A stretch of 19,986 bases of DNA. It comes from JBGTBQ01 sp041749275. GTDB taxonomy: Bacteria > Acidobacteriota > Blastocatellia > Pyrinomonadales > Pyrinomonadaceae. Both the position numbers and the translations under genes were made by a program. The notes beneath the pieces are model-generated. The model was not told where the DNA came from. It saw nothing but the letters and a program-made list of their open reading frames with translations, and made no database searches. Below, in pieces: positions 7,190 to 14,271 of this stretch; positions within the stretch are counted from its first letter, which is position 1; each line of letters opens with the position of its first letter. The DNA is taken from assembly GCA_041749275.1 (NCBI GenBank), contig JBGTBQ010000166.1:1-19986 (forward strand), written 5' to 3'.

Positions 7190-9712
7190 ATGTCCACCCA
7201 AGCCGCCGAGCAAGCAGCGCTCCGCACGTCCGCCCGACCGGGCAAATTTAGAACAAGTTTCATTAACCGACTCTCGGTTTCTCTGAGATTCACCTTCGCC
7301 GCTTGCCTCGTCTTGTTGGCGGCGCTCGGCGCGCTCGCGCAGACGACCTATAAGAAGCCGCCCCGGCAAGTGCTCGACGTTTTGAACGCGCCGGTGTCGC
7401 CGGTAGCCTCGATCAACCCGACGCGCGAACACATGCTGCTGTTGACGGGCGTGCGCTACCCGCCGATTTCGGAACTGGCGCAGCCGATGCTCCGGCTCGC
7501 GGGGCTTCGCATCAACCCGAACACCTCGGGGCCGCACCGTGGACAATATTTCGTGGCCCTCTCGGTCAAGAGAATTTCCGACGGCGCGGAGACGAAGGTC
7601 ACGCTGCCCGCCGGAGCGCACGGCGGCATTCCGGTTTGGAGCGCCGACGGCAAGCAGTTCGCGTTCACCAACACCACGCCCGCCGGCATCGAGCTGTGGG
7701 TCGGCGAGACGGCGACGGCGAAGGTGCGACGCCTGAAGGGCGTTGCGGTCAATGCTGTCTACGGTGAGCCGTTGCAGTGGATGCCCGACAACAAGACTCT
7801 ACTCGTGCAGCTCGTCCCTTCGAAACGCGCGGCGGCGCCCGTCGCGCCGGGCGTCCCCACGGGACCGAACGAGCAGGAGAGTATGGGCCGCGCGACCGGC
7901 ACGGCCACGTATCAGGACTTACTGAAAAATCCGCACGATGAAGATTTGTTCGACTACCATGCGACGACGCAACTCGCGCTCGTTGACGCCGGGGGCGGCA
8001 AGGTGACGCCGCTCGGACAGCCCTCGATCTTCGAGGAGGTTGCGCCCGCGCCCGATGGCAAGCACCTGCTGGTCGCGCGCGTCCACCGGCCATACTCATA
8101 CCTGCACCCGGCCTTCGCGTTCCCGAAGGAGGTCGAGGTGTGGGACACCTCCGGCAAGCTGGTGCACAAACTGGCAAGCGTGCCACTGGCCGATCAGGTG
8201 CCGCTTCAGGGCGTCCGCACCGGCCCGCGCGCCTACCAATGGCGAGCGACCGCGCCGGCCACGCTCGTCTGGGCCGAGGCGCTCGACGGCGGAGACCCCA
8301 AGAAGAAGGTCGCGCACCGCGACCGCTTGATGATGTTGAAAGCGCCGTTTACGAGTCCGGCCACCGAGCTTTTCAAAGTCGAGCACCGTTACTCCGGCGC
8401 GCTGTGGGGCGAGAAGGACGGCACGCTCTTCGTCACAGACTTCGACCGCGACAAGCGCTGGACGCGCACGCAATTGATTGACGCCGACAACTCGCAAACG
8501 GCGGCGCGCACGATTTTTAGCCGCAGCATCAACGACCAGTACGGCAACCCCGGCACGCCCGTCACGCGCACGCTGCCGACCGGCCACCGCGCCGTGCTCC
8601 AACACGGCGACGCGATCTATCTCGCCGGAGCGGGCGCAACCCCGGAGGGCGACCGCCCCTTTCTCGACCGTTTCAGTCTCGCCACGCTCAAGAGCGAGCG
8701 CCTTTTCCGCAGCGACGCCGACGCCTACGAGACCTTCGTCGCGCTGCTCTCGGACGATGCGCGCCAGATCGTCACGCGGCGCGAGCGCCCCATCAATCCC
8801 GCGAACTACTATGTCCGCACGCTCGGCGGCGACACGGCGGCGCTGAAACCGCTCACTGACATCAAAGATTCGACGCCGCAGCTTCAGGGCATCAAGAAGC
8901 AGCTCGTCAAATACAAACGAGCCGACGGCGTTGACCTCTCGTTCACGCTTTATCTACCGCCCGGCTACAAGGAGGGCACGCGGCTCCCCACGGTCGTCTG
9001 GGCCTACCCGCTCGAATTCAACGACCCCGGCACGGCGGGACAGGTCACAGGCTCGACGCAGCGTTACAACTCCATCATCGGCTATTCGCACCTCTTCTTC
9101 CTGCTCGAAGGCTACGCGGTGCTCGACAACACGACGATGCCTATCGTCGGCGACCCGCGGACGATGAACGACACTTACGTCGAGCAGATCGTCTCGAGCG
9201 CGAAGGCGGCGATTGACAAGGGCGTCGAGTTGGGGGTGACCGACCCCGAACGCGTCGGCGTCGGCGGCCATTCCTACGGCGCTTTTATGACGGCGAACCT
9301 GCTCGCGCATTCCGACCTCTTCCGCGCCGGCATCGCACGCAGCGGCGCCTACAACCGCACGCTCACGCCCTTCGGCTTCCAGAGCGAGCGCCGCACGATC
9401 TGGGAAGCTCCTGAAACCTATATCAAAGTCTCGCCCTTCATGGTCGCGCACAAAATCAACGAGCCGATTCTGCTCACGCACGGCGAGGCGGACAACAACT
9501 CCGGCACCTTCCCCATCCAGTCCGAGCGTCTCTATCAGGCCATCCGCGGGACGGGCGGGACGGTGCGCCTCGTCACGCTCCCGCTCGAATCGCACGGCTA
9601 CGCCGCCCGCGAGTCAACCGAGCACACGCTCTACGAAATGATCTCGTGGTTCGACAAGTACGTGAAGAACGCGCCCCCGCGCGGCAAGAGGGAAGAGACG
9701 ACGGAAAAGTAG
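7190..9712 (+). CDS. Secreted S9D prolyl-oligopeptidase-family peptidase, glutamyl endopeptidase-like
   Basis: Serine peptidase of the alpha/beta-hydrolase fold with an N-terminal beta-propeller gate. The 840 residues show a long basic n-region and a hydrophobic core (about 34-48) ending in ALAQ, a likely signal peptide cut near 51. A propeller region follows (about 60-560), then the catalytic domain (about 575-830). The triad reads Ser695 in GGHSYGAFMTANLLAH, Asp768 in HGEADNNSGT and His802 in ESHGYAARES. These blocks, together with IARSGAYNRTLTPFGFQ, are as I remember them from plant chloroplast glutamyl endopeptidase (CGEP), so subfamily S9D with Glu preference at P1 is my inference. A GGAGGA (7177-7182) sits 7 bases before the ATG, which settles the start. 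It is monocistronic, with its own promoter and a terminator at 9732-9776. Confidence 0.93.
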   Translation: MSTQAAEQAALRTSARPGKFRTSFINRLSVSLRFTFAACLVLLAALGALAQTTYKKPPRQVLDVLNAPVSPVASINPTREHMLLLTGVRYPPISELAQPMLRLAGLRINPNTSGPHRGQYFVALSVKRISDGAETKVTLPAGAHGGIPVWSADGKQFAFTNTTPAGIELWVGETATAKVRRLKGVAVNAVYGEPLQWMPDNKTLLVQLVPSKRAAAPVAPGVPTGPNEQESMGRATGTATYQDLLKNPHDEDLFDYHATTQLALVDAGGGKVTPLGQPSIFEEVAPAPDGKHLLVARVHRPYSYLHPAFAFPKEVEVWDTSGKLVHKLASVPLADQVPLQGVRTGPRAYQWRATAPATLVWAEALDGGDPKKKVAHRDRLMMLKAPFTSPATELFKVEHRYSGALWGEKDGTLFVTDFDRDKRWTRTQLIDADNSQTAARTIFSRSINDQYGNPGTPVTRTLPTGHRAVLQHGDAIYLAGAGATPEGDRPFLDRFSLATLKSERLFRSDADAYETFVALLSDDARQIVTRRERPINPANYYVRTLGGDTAALKPLTDIKDSTPQLQGIKKQLVKYKRADGVDLSFTLYLPPGYKEGTRLPTVVWAYPLEFNDPGTAGQVTGSTQRYNSIIGYSHLFFLLEGYAVLDNTTMPIVGDPRTMNDTYVEQIVSSAKAAIDKGVELGVTDPERVGVGGHSYGAFMTANLLAHSDLFRAGIARSGAYNRTLTPFGFQSERRTIWEAPETYIKVSPFMVAHKINEPILLTHGEADNNSGTFPIQSERLYQAIRGTGGTVRLVTLPLESHGYAARESTEHTLYEMISWFDKYVKNAPPRGKREETTEK

Positions 9713-9713
9713 G

Positions 9714-9808
9714 CGGCAGGCTGTGGCCGGTAAAAGAAAGAGGCTTGAGATTCATCGTCTCAAGCCTCTTTCTTTTTCGGTTCTTACCGGCCACTGCCTG
9801 CTGCCCGC
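9714..9808. terminator. Bidirectional terminator between convergent genes, within a larger palindrome
   Basis: Core arms 9732-9750 and 9758-9776 are perfect 19-bp complements (aaaagaaagaggcttgaga and its complement) around a 7-base loop. The stem's A/T-rich base gives a T-run in both directions. Outer segments also pair: ggctgtggccggtaa against ttaccggccactgcc. It serves the peptidase gene (ends 9712, plus) and the diguanylate cyclase gene (ends 9811, minus). Confidence 0.9.
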
Positions 9809-9810
9809 TA

Positions 9811-11340
9811 CTACGTCGTTTCGGCGGCGAAGCGGATGCAGTTCTTGCGCGCGGCCTTCGCTTCATACATCGCGGTGTCGGCGGCGGCGATGAGTTGTTG
9901 CGGCGATTGCGCGTGGATGGGAAAGGTGGCGATGCCGAATGAAGCGGTCAGCGAGAGGCGCAAACTTCGCCCCCCCGTGAAGTTGTGGCGGGAGATGCGC
10001 TCGCGGACGCGCTCGGCGACGCTGGCGGCGTGTTCGAGGTTGGTCTCCGGCAGGACGATGACGAACTCATCGCCGCCGTAGCGCGACAGCACATCCGTGT
10101 CGCGCACCGAAGCGAGGATGACCGCCGCCATCTCCATCAGAACGTGCGAGCCGACGAGGTGACCGTGCTGATCGTTGATCTGCTTGAAGTTGTCGAGATC
10201 AATGAACATCGCCGTCACGGTCGAGCCGTAGCGGCGCGCGCGTTTCAGTTCGCCGATCAGATACTGGCGCAGGAAACGCGCGTTGTGGAGCTTCGTCAGG
10301 TCGTCGGTTTGCGACAAGCGCTCGGCTTCGGCGATGCGGACGACGTTCGTCAGCGCCGCGGTCATTGGGAGTGAGAGCGCCGACAGAAGCGAGGCTTCGG
10401 CGTCCGAGAAGGCGTGCACCTCCGCACCCTCGCGCACCGCTTCGAGGACGCCCGTCACGCGGTCGCTGCTGATGAGCGGCACGGCGATGGTACGGCGCGC
10501 GCCCTCCTTTCGACGGACAGTCTCGGCGTCAGCGACCGCCGCGCAGGCGGCCTCGCTCTCCGCGCCGGCGAGCGCCAGCGCATCGCCCATCAGCGCTTTG
10601 CGCCAATCGCCTTCGGGAATCGCGCGCTCGCTCGCCGTCAGGCCACGCGCGGCCAGCGGCTCGAAGGTTGTCTCCTCGCGCCGGCCCGTCTCGCTCACAA
10701 GATAGATCGTCCAGCGGTCGGCACGGATGAGCGAGGCCAGACCCGCGAGCGCCGTCGAGGCGGCGCCCTTCTGGTCGGCGGCGAAGTGCAGCGACGCCAC
10801 CATCTCGAAGGCCGCCCGCAGCAACTCCGTGCTGAGTTGTTCGGGCAGGAGCAGGCTCGATGGCGTGACATCCGATGCGGCTTCGTGGATGAACTCCGGC
10901 GCATCGTTCGGGTCGCGGACTCCTGTGGGGCCGCCCATTTCAATCTCGCGCAGCAAGTCCGGGAGCCGCGCCGGTTCGTCGGCCACGGCATCGAGGCCGA
11001 GCCGCTTGAGCGTCTTGGCGTCAAGCCTTCGCACGAGCGAGCCTGAGAGGCGCTCGTCGAGCGAAATACACAGGCACCCCACGAGCGGCACTCCGGGCCA
11101 CTCCGAAGCCAACCGCGTCACGGCGGCGTGAAGCGCAGCCACCTCCATCCCACTCTCAACTTCAAGGACGACAGCAACCGGGGGCTTCCCATCCTTCAAC
11201 CTTTCCGCGCATAACTCGCGGTTCGAGTCCGCTCCGTCCACGCCGTTCTCCGCCATGACGCAAATCCCCGCCTCGCGCAAAGCTCCGAGGAGCCTGCCCG
11301 ACGGGGCGTCGTCTTCGCTGTAGAGGATTACGTGCGTCAT
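9811..11340 (-). CDS. GAF-GGDEF diguanylate cyclase
   Basis: Makes cyclic di-GMP from two GTP. Numbered from the ATG at 11340 (509 aa), an N-terminal region (about 1-130) opens with VILYSEDDAPSGRLLGAL and has an alternating hydrophobic pattern like a response-regulator receiver, but no clear phospho-acceptor context. A GAF-like sensory domain follows (about 165-330), then the GGDEF domain (about 335-500). The catalytic site is intact: DLTKLHN at 347-353, FIDLDNFKQIND at 379-390 and GGDEF at 422-426. RDTD at 413-416, five residues before GGDEF, is an inhibitory I-site for product feedback. No EAL domain or membrane segment is seen, so it is probably cytoplasmic. A TTG at 11352 is in frame, but lies in the repeat array. 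No Shine-Dalgarno is visible. Confidence 0.93.
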   Translation of the reverse strand: MTHVILYSEDDAPSGRLLGALREAGICVMAENGVDGADSNRELCAERLKDGKPPVAVVLEVESGMEVAALHAAVTRLASEWPGVPLVGCLCISLDERLSGSLVRRLDAKTLKRLGLDAVADEPARLPDLLREIEMGGPTGVRDPNDAPEFIHEAASDVTPSSLLLPEQLSTELLRAAFEMVASLHFAADQKGAASTALAGLASLIRADRWTIYLVSETGRREETTFEPLAARGLTASERAIPEGDWRKALMGDALALAGAESEAACAAVADAETVRRKEGARRTIAVPLISSDRVTGVLEAVREGAEVHAFSDAEASLLSALSLPMTAALTNVVRIAEAERLSQTDDLTKLHNARFLRQYLIGELKRARRYGSTVTAMFIDLDNFKQINDQHGHLVGSHVLMEMAAVILASVRDTDVLSRYGGDEFVIVLPETNLEHAASVAERVRERISRHNFTGGRSLRLSLTASFGIATFPIHAQSPQQLIAAADTAMYEAKAARKNCIRFAAETT

Positions 11341-11350
11341 ATAGAGAAGC

Positions 11351-11434
11351 AATCAGCCGTCTGCGATCAGCGGTTAGCCGGTAGCCGATTCGAAGCAGTT
11401 GGAGCTGCGTGCTGACGGCTGATTGCTGATCGCT
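11351..11434. repeat. Twelve-heptad palindrome between FecR-like and GGDEF genes
   Basis: Twelve 7-bp units in strict register fill the gap. The left ones are aatcagc, cgtctgc, gatcagc, ggttagc, cggtagc; the central ones are cgattcg and aagcagt; the right ones are tggagct, gcgtgct, gacggct, gattgct, gatcgct. Left units mostly end in agc and right units in gct, so the array is self-complementary as a whole (aatcagccgt at 11351-11360 is the exact complement of 11415-11424). It starts 10 bp beyond the GGDEF gene's ATG and ends 3 bp from the stop of the FecR-like gene. Confidence 0.92.
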
Positions 11435-11437
11435 ATT

Positions 11438-12685
11438 TCATCCGCTCGCCTTGAAGGGAACGCGGGTCGCGCTACGGTTTCCCTGTGCATCCTCCGCCTC
11501 AAGGTTGACTTCGCGTGTGCCGGGCGGCGCGTTGATCTGAAGTTGGAAGAGTCCGTCGCGGGCGGCGAGCGTGTCGCGGCCCGCGTAGCGCACCGTGTTG
11601 CCGGGCTGCGTTCGGCCTCTGATGAGGTAAATCTGCCCCGCCACGTACTCGACCGTCACATCGCTGATGCTGACGTTCTGGCCCGTGCCGCCCTCGGCGA
11701 CGACGATGAATTTTTGCGGGTCGCTCCAGTCGCTCGCCTGTCCCGACGAAGCCATCGCGCGCACGCGCCAGAAGTAGTTCCCCTGTCGAAGGTCGTTTAC
11801 GTTGAACTCGGTCGTCTGAAGCTGGTCGCGCTCGATGACCTTGCCCGCCGCGACGAAGAAGGGCGAGGTGGCGACCTCGACGCGATAGTGCGCGACGTTA
11901 CCCGATGCCGGTCGCTGCCAACGCAGGGCCACGTTCGTCGAACCGCCGCGGCGCATGGGGAGGCGTTCGAGGTTGCGCGGCGCGGACGGCACGGGCATAT
12001 CCAGCAGCCGTTCCTTCTGCGCGATGCTGCCCTGCTGCGTGACGGCGGCATACTCACCGCTCTTGAGCGTCGTTACATCGCCGCTCCGCGTACTGGTCTC
12101 GACGGCGCCGGTGCTGACGCGGATGGCCTCGGTCTTATCATCGCGCACGTCGAAGCTGGCGTTCGTTTCGGGGGCGAGGCGGCTTTCGGTGGACTGCGTG
12201 CCGACGATGTTCTCGGCGCCTTCGGGCTGATGTTCGGTGCGGACGTTGATTTGGCCGCTCTCGACGGCGACTCTCACTTTCGTGTTCTTGCCGTTATCGT
12301 CGGCGGTGTTCTCGGCGATGGTGATGACGCTGTTGGGCTTGACGAAGAGCGTCGAGCCGTCGGCGAGCGTGATGCGCGCGCGCCCGTCCTCCTCGGTCTG
12401 CACGATGTCGCCGGGGTACAGGCGTGTATCGGCGCGGGCCAGCAGCACCTCGCGCGTCTGGGAGCGCACGACCTTGACGCCGCCCTCGAAGGAGATGAAG
12501 CGGGCGCCCGTCGGCACGCCGGTATCGCTCGCGTCGCTCTTGAAGGGGTTGCCGTGGAGCCAGACATAGACGCCCGCGCCGCCGGCCAGCAGCGAGAGGC
12601 CGATGAGAATAATGACGATATAAATAAGCCGCTTCGGGACAATCCACCACTCGACATCTTTGAAGCGGCTGACTTTGGTGACCAT
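11438..12685 (-). CDS. Membrane-anchored FecR-domain protein with FnIII and Ig-like domains
   Basis: The 415 residues show a short basic cytoplasmic start, one membrane segment (about 19-43), a FecR domain (about 64-215, with PGDIVQTEEDGRARITLADGS at 91-111 and LFVKPNSVITI at 113-123), a fibronectin type III-like domain (about 233-330, with YFWRVRA at 304-310 and SDWSDPQKFIV) and an Ig-like domain (about 342-412). The outward-facing FecR part is not next to a sigma-factor or TonB gene, so a classical iron-citrate role is unlikely; an envelope scaffold or cell-surface sensor is more plausible. The start is the ATG at 12685 without a Shine-Dalgarno. A weak promoter candidate lies upstream on the minus strand (plus-strand 12788-12793 and 12811-12816), in the spacer after the terC terminator. 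Confidence 0.85.
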   Translation of the reverse strand: MVTKVSRFKDVEWWIVPKRLIYIVIILIGLSLLAGGAGVYVWLHGNPFKSDASDTGVPTGARFISFEGGVKVVRSQTREVLLARADTRLYPGDIVQTEEDGRARITLADGSTLFVKPNSVITIAENTADDNGKNTKVRVAVESGQINVRTEHQPEGAENIVGTQSTESRLAPETNASFDVRDDKTEAIRVSTGAVETSTRSGDVTTLKSGEYAAVTQQGSIAQKERLLDMPVPSAPRNLERLPMRRGGSTNVALRWQRPASGNVAHYRVEVATSPFFVAAGKVIERDQLQTTEFNVNDLRQGNYFWRVRAMASSGQASDWSDPQKFIVVAEGGTGQNVSISDVTVEYVAGQIYLIRGRTQPGNTVRYAGRDTLAARDGLFQLQINAPPGTREVNLEAEDAQGNRSATRVPFKASG

Positions 12686-12826
12686 AATTGGGACGACGGG
12701 CGAACGGGAAAACTAGCGGGGCAGTTGGAAACGGGTCTGAGGTGTTCCAACTTCAGGCGGCGTCCGGAACGGCGTCGCCATTTAGGAAAGTAACACAACG
12801 GGAAGCGGCACTTCAAGAACTTAAAA

Positions 12827-12889
12827 ACAAAAAGTGAAGGGCGCAAGTAGAGAGCGGATTCCTCTCCACTTGCGCCCTTCACTTTTTGT
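12827..12889 (-). terminator. Rho-independent terminator of the terC-family gene
   Basis: Arms 12827-12848 and 12868-12889 are perfect 22-bp complements (core aagtgaagggcgcaagt), with gagag/ctctc continuing the stem. Read on the minus strand, the stem runs into CTTTTTGTTTTTAAG, an excellent T-tract. It begins 13 bp after the terC-family stop and separates that gene from the FecR-like gene. Confidence 0.9.
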
Positions 12890-12902
12890 TCTGGACTTCT
12901 GT

Positions 12903-13943
12903 TTACCGTCTTTCAGGCAGACCCCGTTCGTCGCCGCCGAGCCGGCCCTGATGGTCGTCGAAGGGCGAGTCGAAACCTTCGGGCAACTCCAATTCGATTT
13001 GCGTCTCGGCCTGCTTCGGCCAGATGATCGAGGCCACGACCGACCCGATGAGGACGGCGGCGACGACGCCGAGCGAGATGATGATGATGCTCTCTTTGCC
13101 GAGATGCAGATACTTCTCGGCGAACCCTTCGGTGAGCATCTTGACGCCGACGAAGGCGAGCACGATGGAGAGGCCGATCTTGAGGTAGTGGAACTTCTCA
13201 AGCACCCCGGCGAGGAGGAAGTAGAGCGAGCGCAGGCCGAGGATGGCAAAGACGTTCGACGTATAGACGATAAAGGTGTTGGTGGTGATGCCGAAGATGG
13301 CCGGGATCGAGTCCACGGCGAAGACGAGGTCAGTGACTTCGACCGTAATCAGCACCAGCAGCATGAGCGTCCCCATCCGCCGCCCGTTCTGCTCGGTGAA
13401 GAACTTCTCGCCATCGTAGTGGCGCGTGATGGGGATGTAGCGCGTGACGAGCTTGATGACGGGGTTGTCCTCTGGCTGGACTTCCGTTTCGCCCTGCCGG
13501 AGCATCTTGATGCCGGTATAGATGAGGAAGACGCCGAAGAAGTAGATGATCCAGTGGAAGCGCTCGATCAACGCCGCGCCCACGGCGATCATCGTGATTC
13601 GCATGACGAGCGCGCCCATCACGCCCCAGAAGAGAACCCGGTGCTGATACTTGGCGGGAACTTTGAAATAAGAAAAGATCAGAATGAAGACGAAGAGGTT
13701 ATCCACCGAAAGCGATAACTCGATGATGTAGCCGGTCAGAAACTCCAATCCGATTTGCCGTCCGAGCTTCCAGTAGACGCCCGCCGCGAACAGCATCGCC
13801 AGCGTCACCCACACGATGCTCCACACGACAGCCTCGCGGTACTTGATGACGTGGGCTTTCCGGTTAAGGACGCCGAGGTCCAGAGCCAGCATGAGCAGGA
13901 TGAAGACGGCGAACCCTGCCCACGCCCAGATTGAGTAGTCCAT
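12903..13943 (-). CDS. TerC/Alx-family integral membrane protein
   Basis: 346 aa with about eight or nine hydrophobic segments in two halves. The two family motifs are present: ELSLSVDNLFVFILIF at 75-90 and TVEVTDLVFAVDSIPAIFG at 200-218, whose acidic residues lie in membrane segments and probably bind metal. Members of this family (Alx, TerC, MeeF/MeeY) act in Mn2+ export or tellurite resistance, so metal export is the likely role here; the substrate cannot be read from sequence. The C-terminal tail (about 310-346) is charged. The start is the ATG at 13943. The leader contains ttatatat but no good Shine-Dalgarno, and I found no yybP-ykoY Mn2+ riboswitch. Transcribed divergently from the PpiD-like gene. 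Confidence 0.93.
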   Translation of the reverse strand: MDYSIWAWAGFAVFILLMLALDLGVLNRKAHVIKYREAVVWSIVWVTLAMLFAAGVYWKLGRQIGLEFLTGYIIELSLSVDNLFVFILIFSYFKVPAKYQHRVLFWGVMGALVMRITMIAVGAALIERFHWIIYFFGVFLIYTGIKMLRQGETEVQPEDNPVIKLVTRYIPITRHYDGEKFFTEQNGRRMGTLMLLVLITVEVTDLVFAVDSIPAIFGITTNTFIVYTSNVFAILGLRSLYFLLAGVLEKFHYLKIGLSIVLAFVGVKMLTEGFAEKYLHLGKESIIIISLGVVAAVLIGSVVASIIWPKQAETQIELELPEGFDSPFDDHQGRLGGDERGLPERR

Positions 13944-13970
13944 AATGGATTAGATATATAACACAAACGG

Positions 13971-14122
13971 GAGCCGGGGGTCAGGAGCCGAGAGCTAAGG
14001 CTGGAAGCAGACGGCGGGAGCAGGAAGCAGGTAACAGAGATGTCGCTTTGATGGCTCGAATCCAGACTCGTAAATCTCGAATCGGAGCTTTCTTGACTGC
14101 TTCCTGCTCTCGCCGTCCGACT
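13971..14122. repeat. Long heptad-periodic palindrome between terC-family and ppiD-like genes
   Basis: Left part in 7-bp steps: gagccgg, gggtcag, gagccga, gagctaa, ggctgga, agcagac, ggcggga, gcaggaa, gcaggta (13971-14033). Right part: gactgct, tcctgct, ctcgccg, tccgact (14095-14122). Segment 14010-14029 is the reverse complement of 14098-14117 with one mismatch. The 68-bp middle has its own heptads (ctcgaat, ccagact, cgtaaat, ctcgaat, cggagct), which may form an inner stem. The rest of this 328-bp divergent spacer holds the ppiD-side promoter and a leader hairpin, listed separately. Confidence 0.85.
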
Positions 14123-14130
14123 CCGCGCGT

Positions 14131-14160
14131 TTGCGCGCCCGCGCGCCCGTCCGTTACAAT
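14131..14160 (+). promoter_or_regulatory. Sigma70-type promoter for the PpiD-like gene
   Basis: TTGCGC (14131-14136), an 18-base spacer and TACAAT (14155-14160) form a good housekeeping match. Transcription would start near 14167, leaving a leader of about 105 bases. Confidence 0.6.
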
Positions 14161-14215
14161 CCGCGTTTTGCGGAAGTCCCTCCGCGGCAATCATAATGAA
14201 AGCCGGATCGCCTTC

Positions 14216-14250
14216 GATGTCAAATTTGAGATTTCAAATCCGACATCCGC
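14216..14250 (+). repeat. Heptad hairpin in the ppiD-like leader, just before the ribosome site
   Basis: Five heptads, gatgtca, aatttga, gatttca, aatccga, catccgc, form a hairpin: gatgtc (14216-14221) pairs with gacatc (14242-14247) and atttga (14224-14229) with tcaaat (14234-14239). It ends 6 bases before the GGGGAAGG ribosome site (14256-14263). It could affect translation or message stability. Same 7-bp style as the other arrays, with a word close to the mreD-mrdA one (GATGTCA). Confidence 0.75.
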
Positions 14251-14271
14251 CGTCCGGGGAAGGTACCAAGA

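Noticed and set aside
1131..11434. Sequencing or assembly artefact as the cause of the heptad arrays
   Set aside because: Each array has a different word, is degenerate and sits precisely between intact reading frames, which artefacts would not produce.
11423..12793. 456-codon plus-strand frame opposite the FecR-like gene
   Set aside because: Same kind of shadow; starts inside the repeat array and has no ribosome site or family pattern.
13944..14170. yybP-ykoY Mn2+ riboswitch before the TerC-family gene
   Set aside because: Expected from family knowledge, but the conserved core was not found; the leader is heptad repeats.
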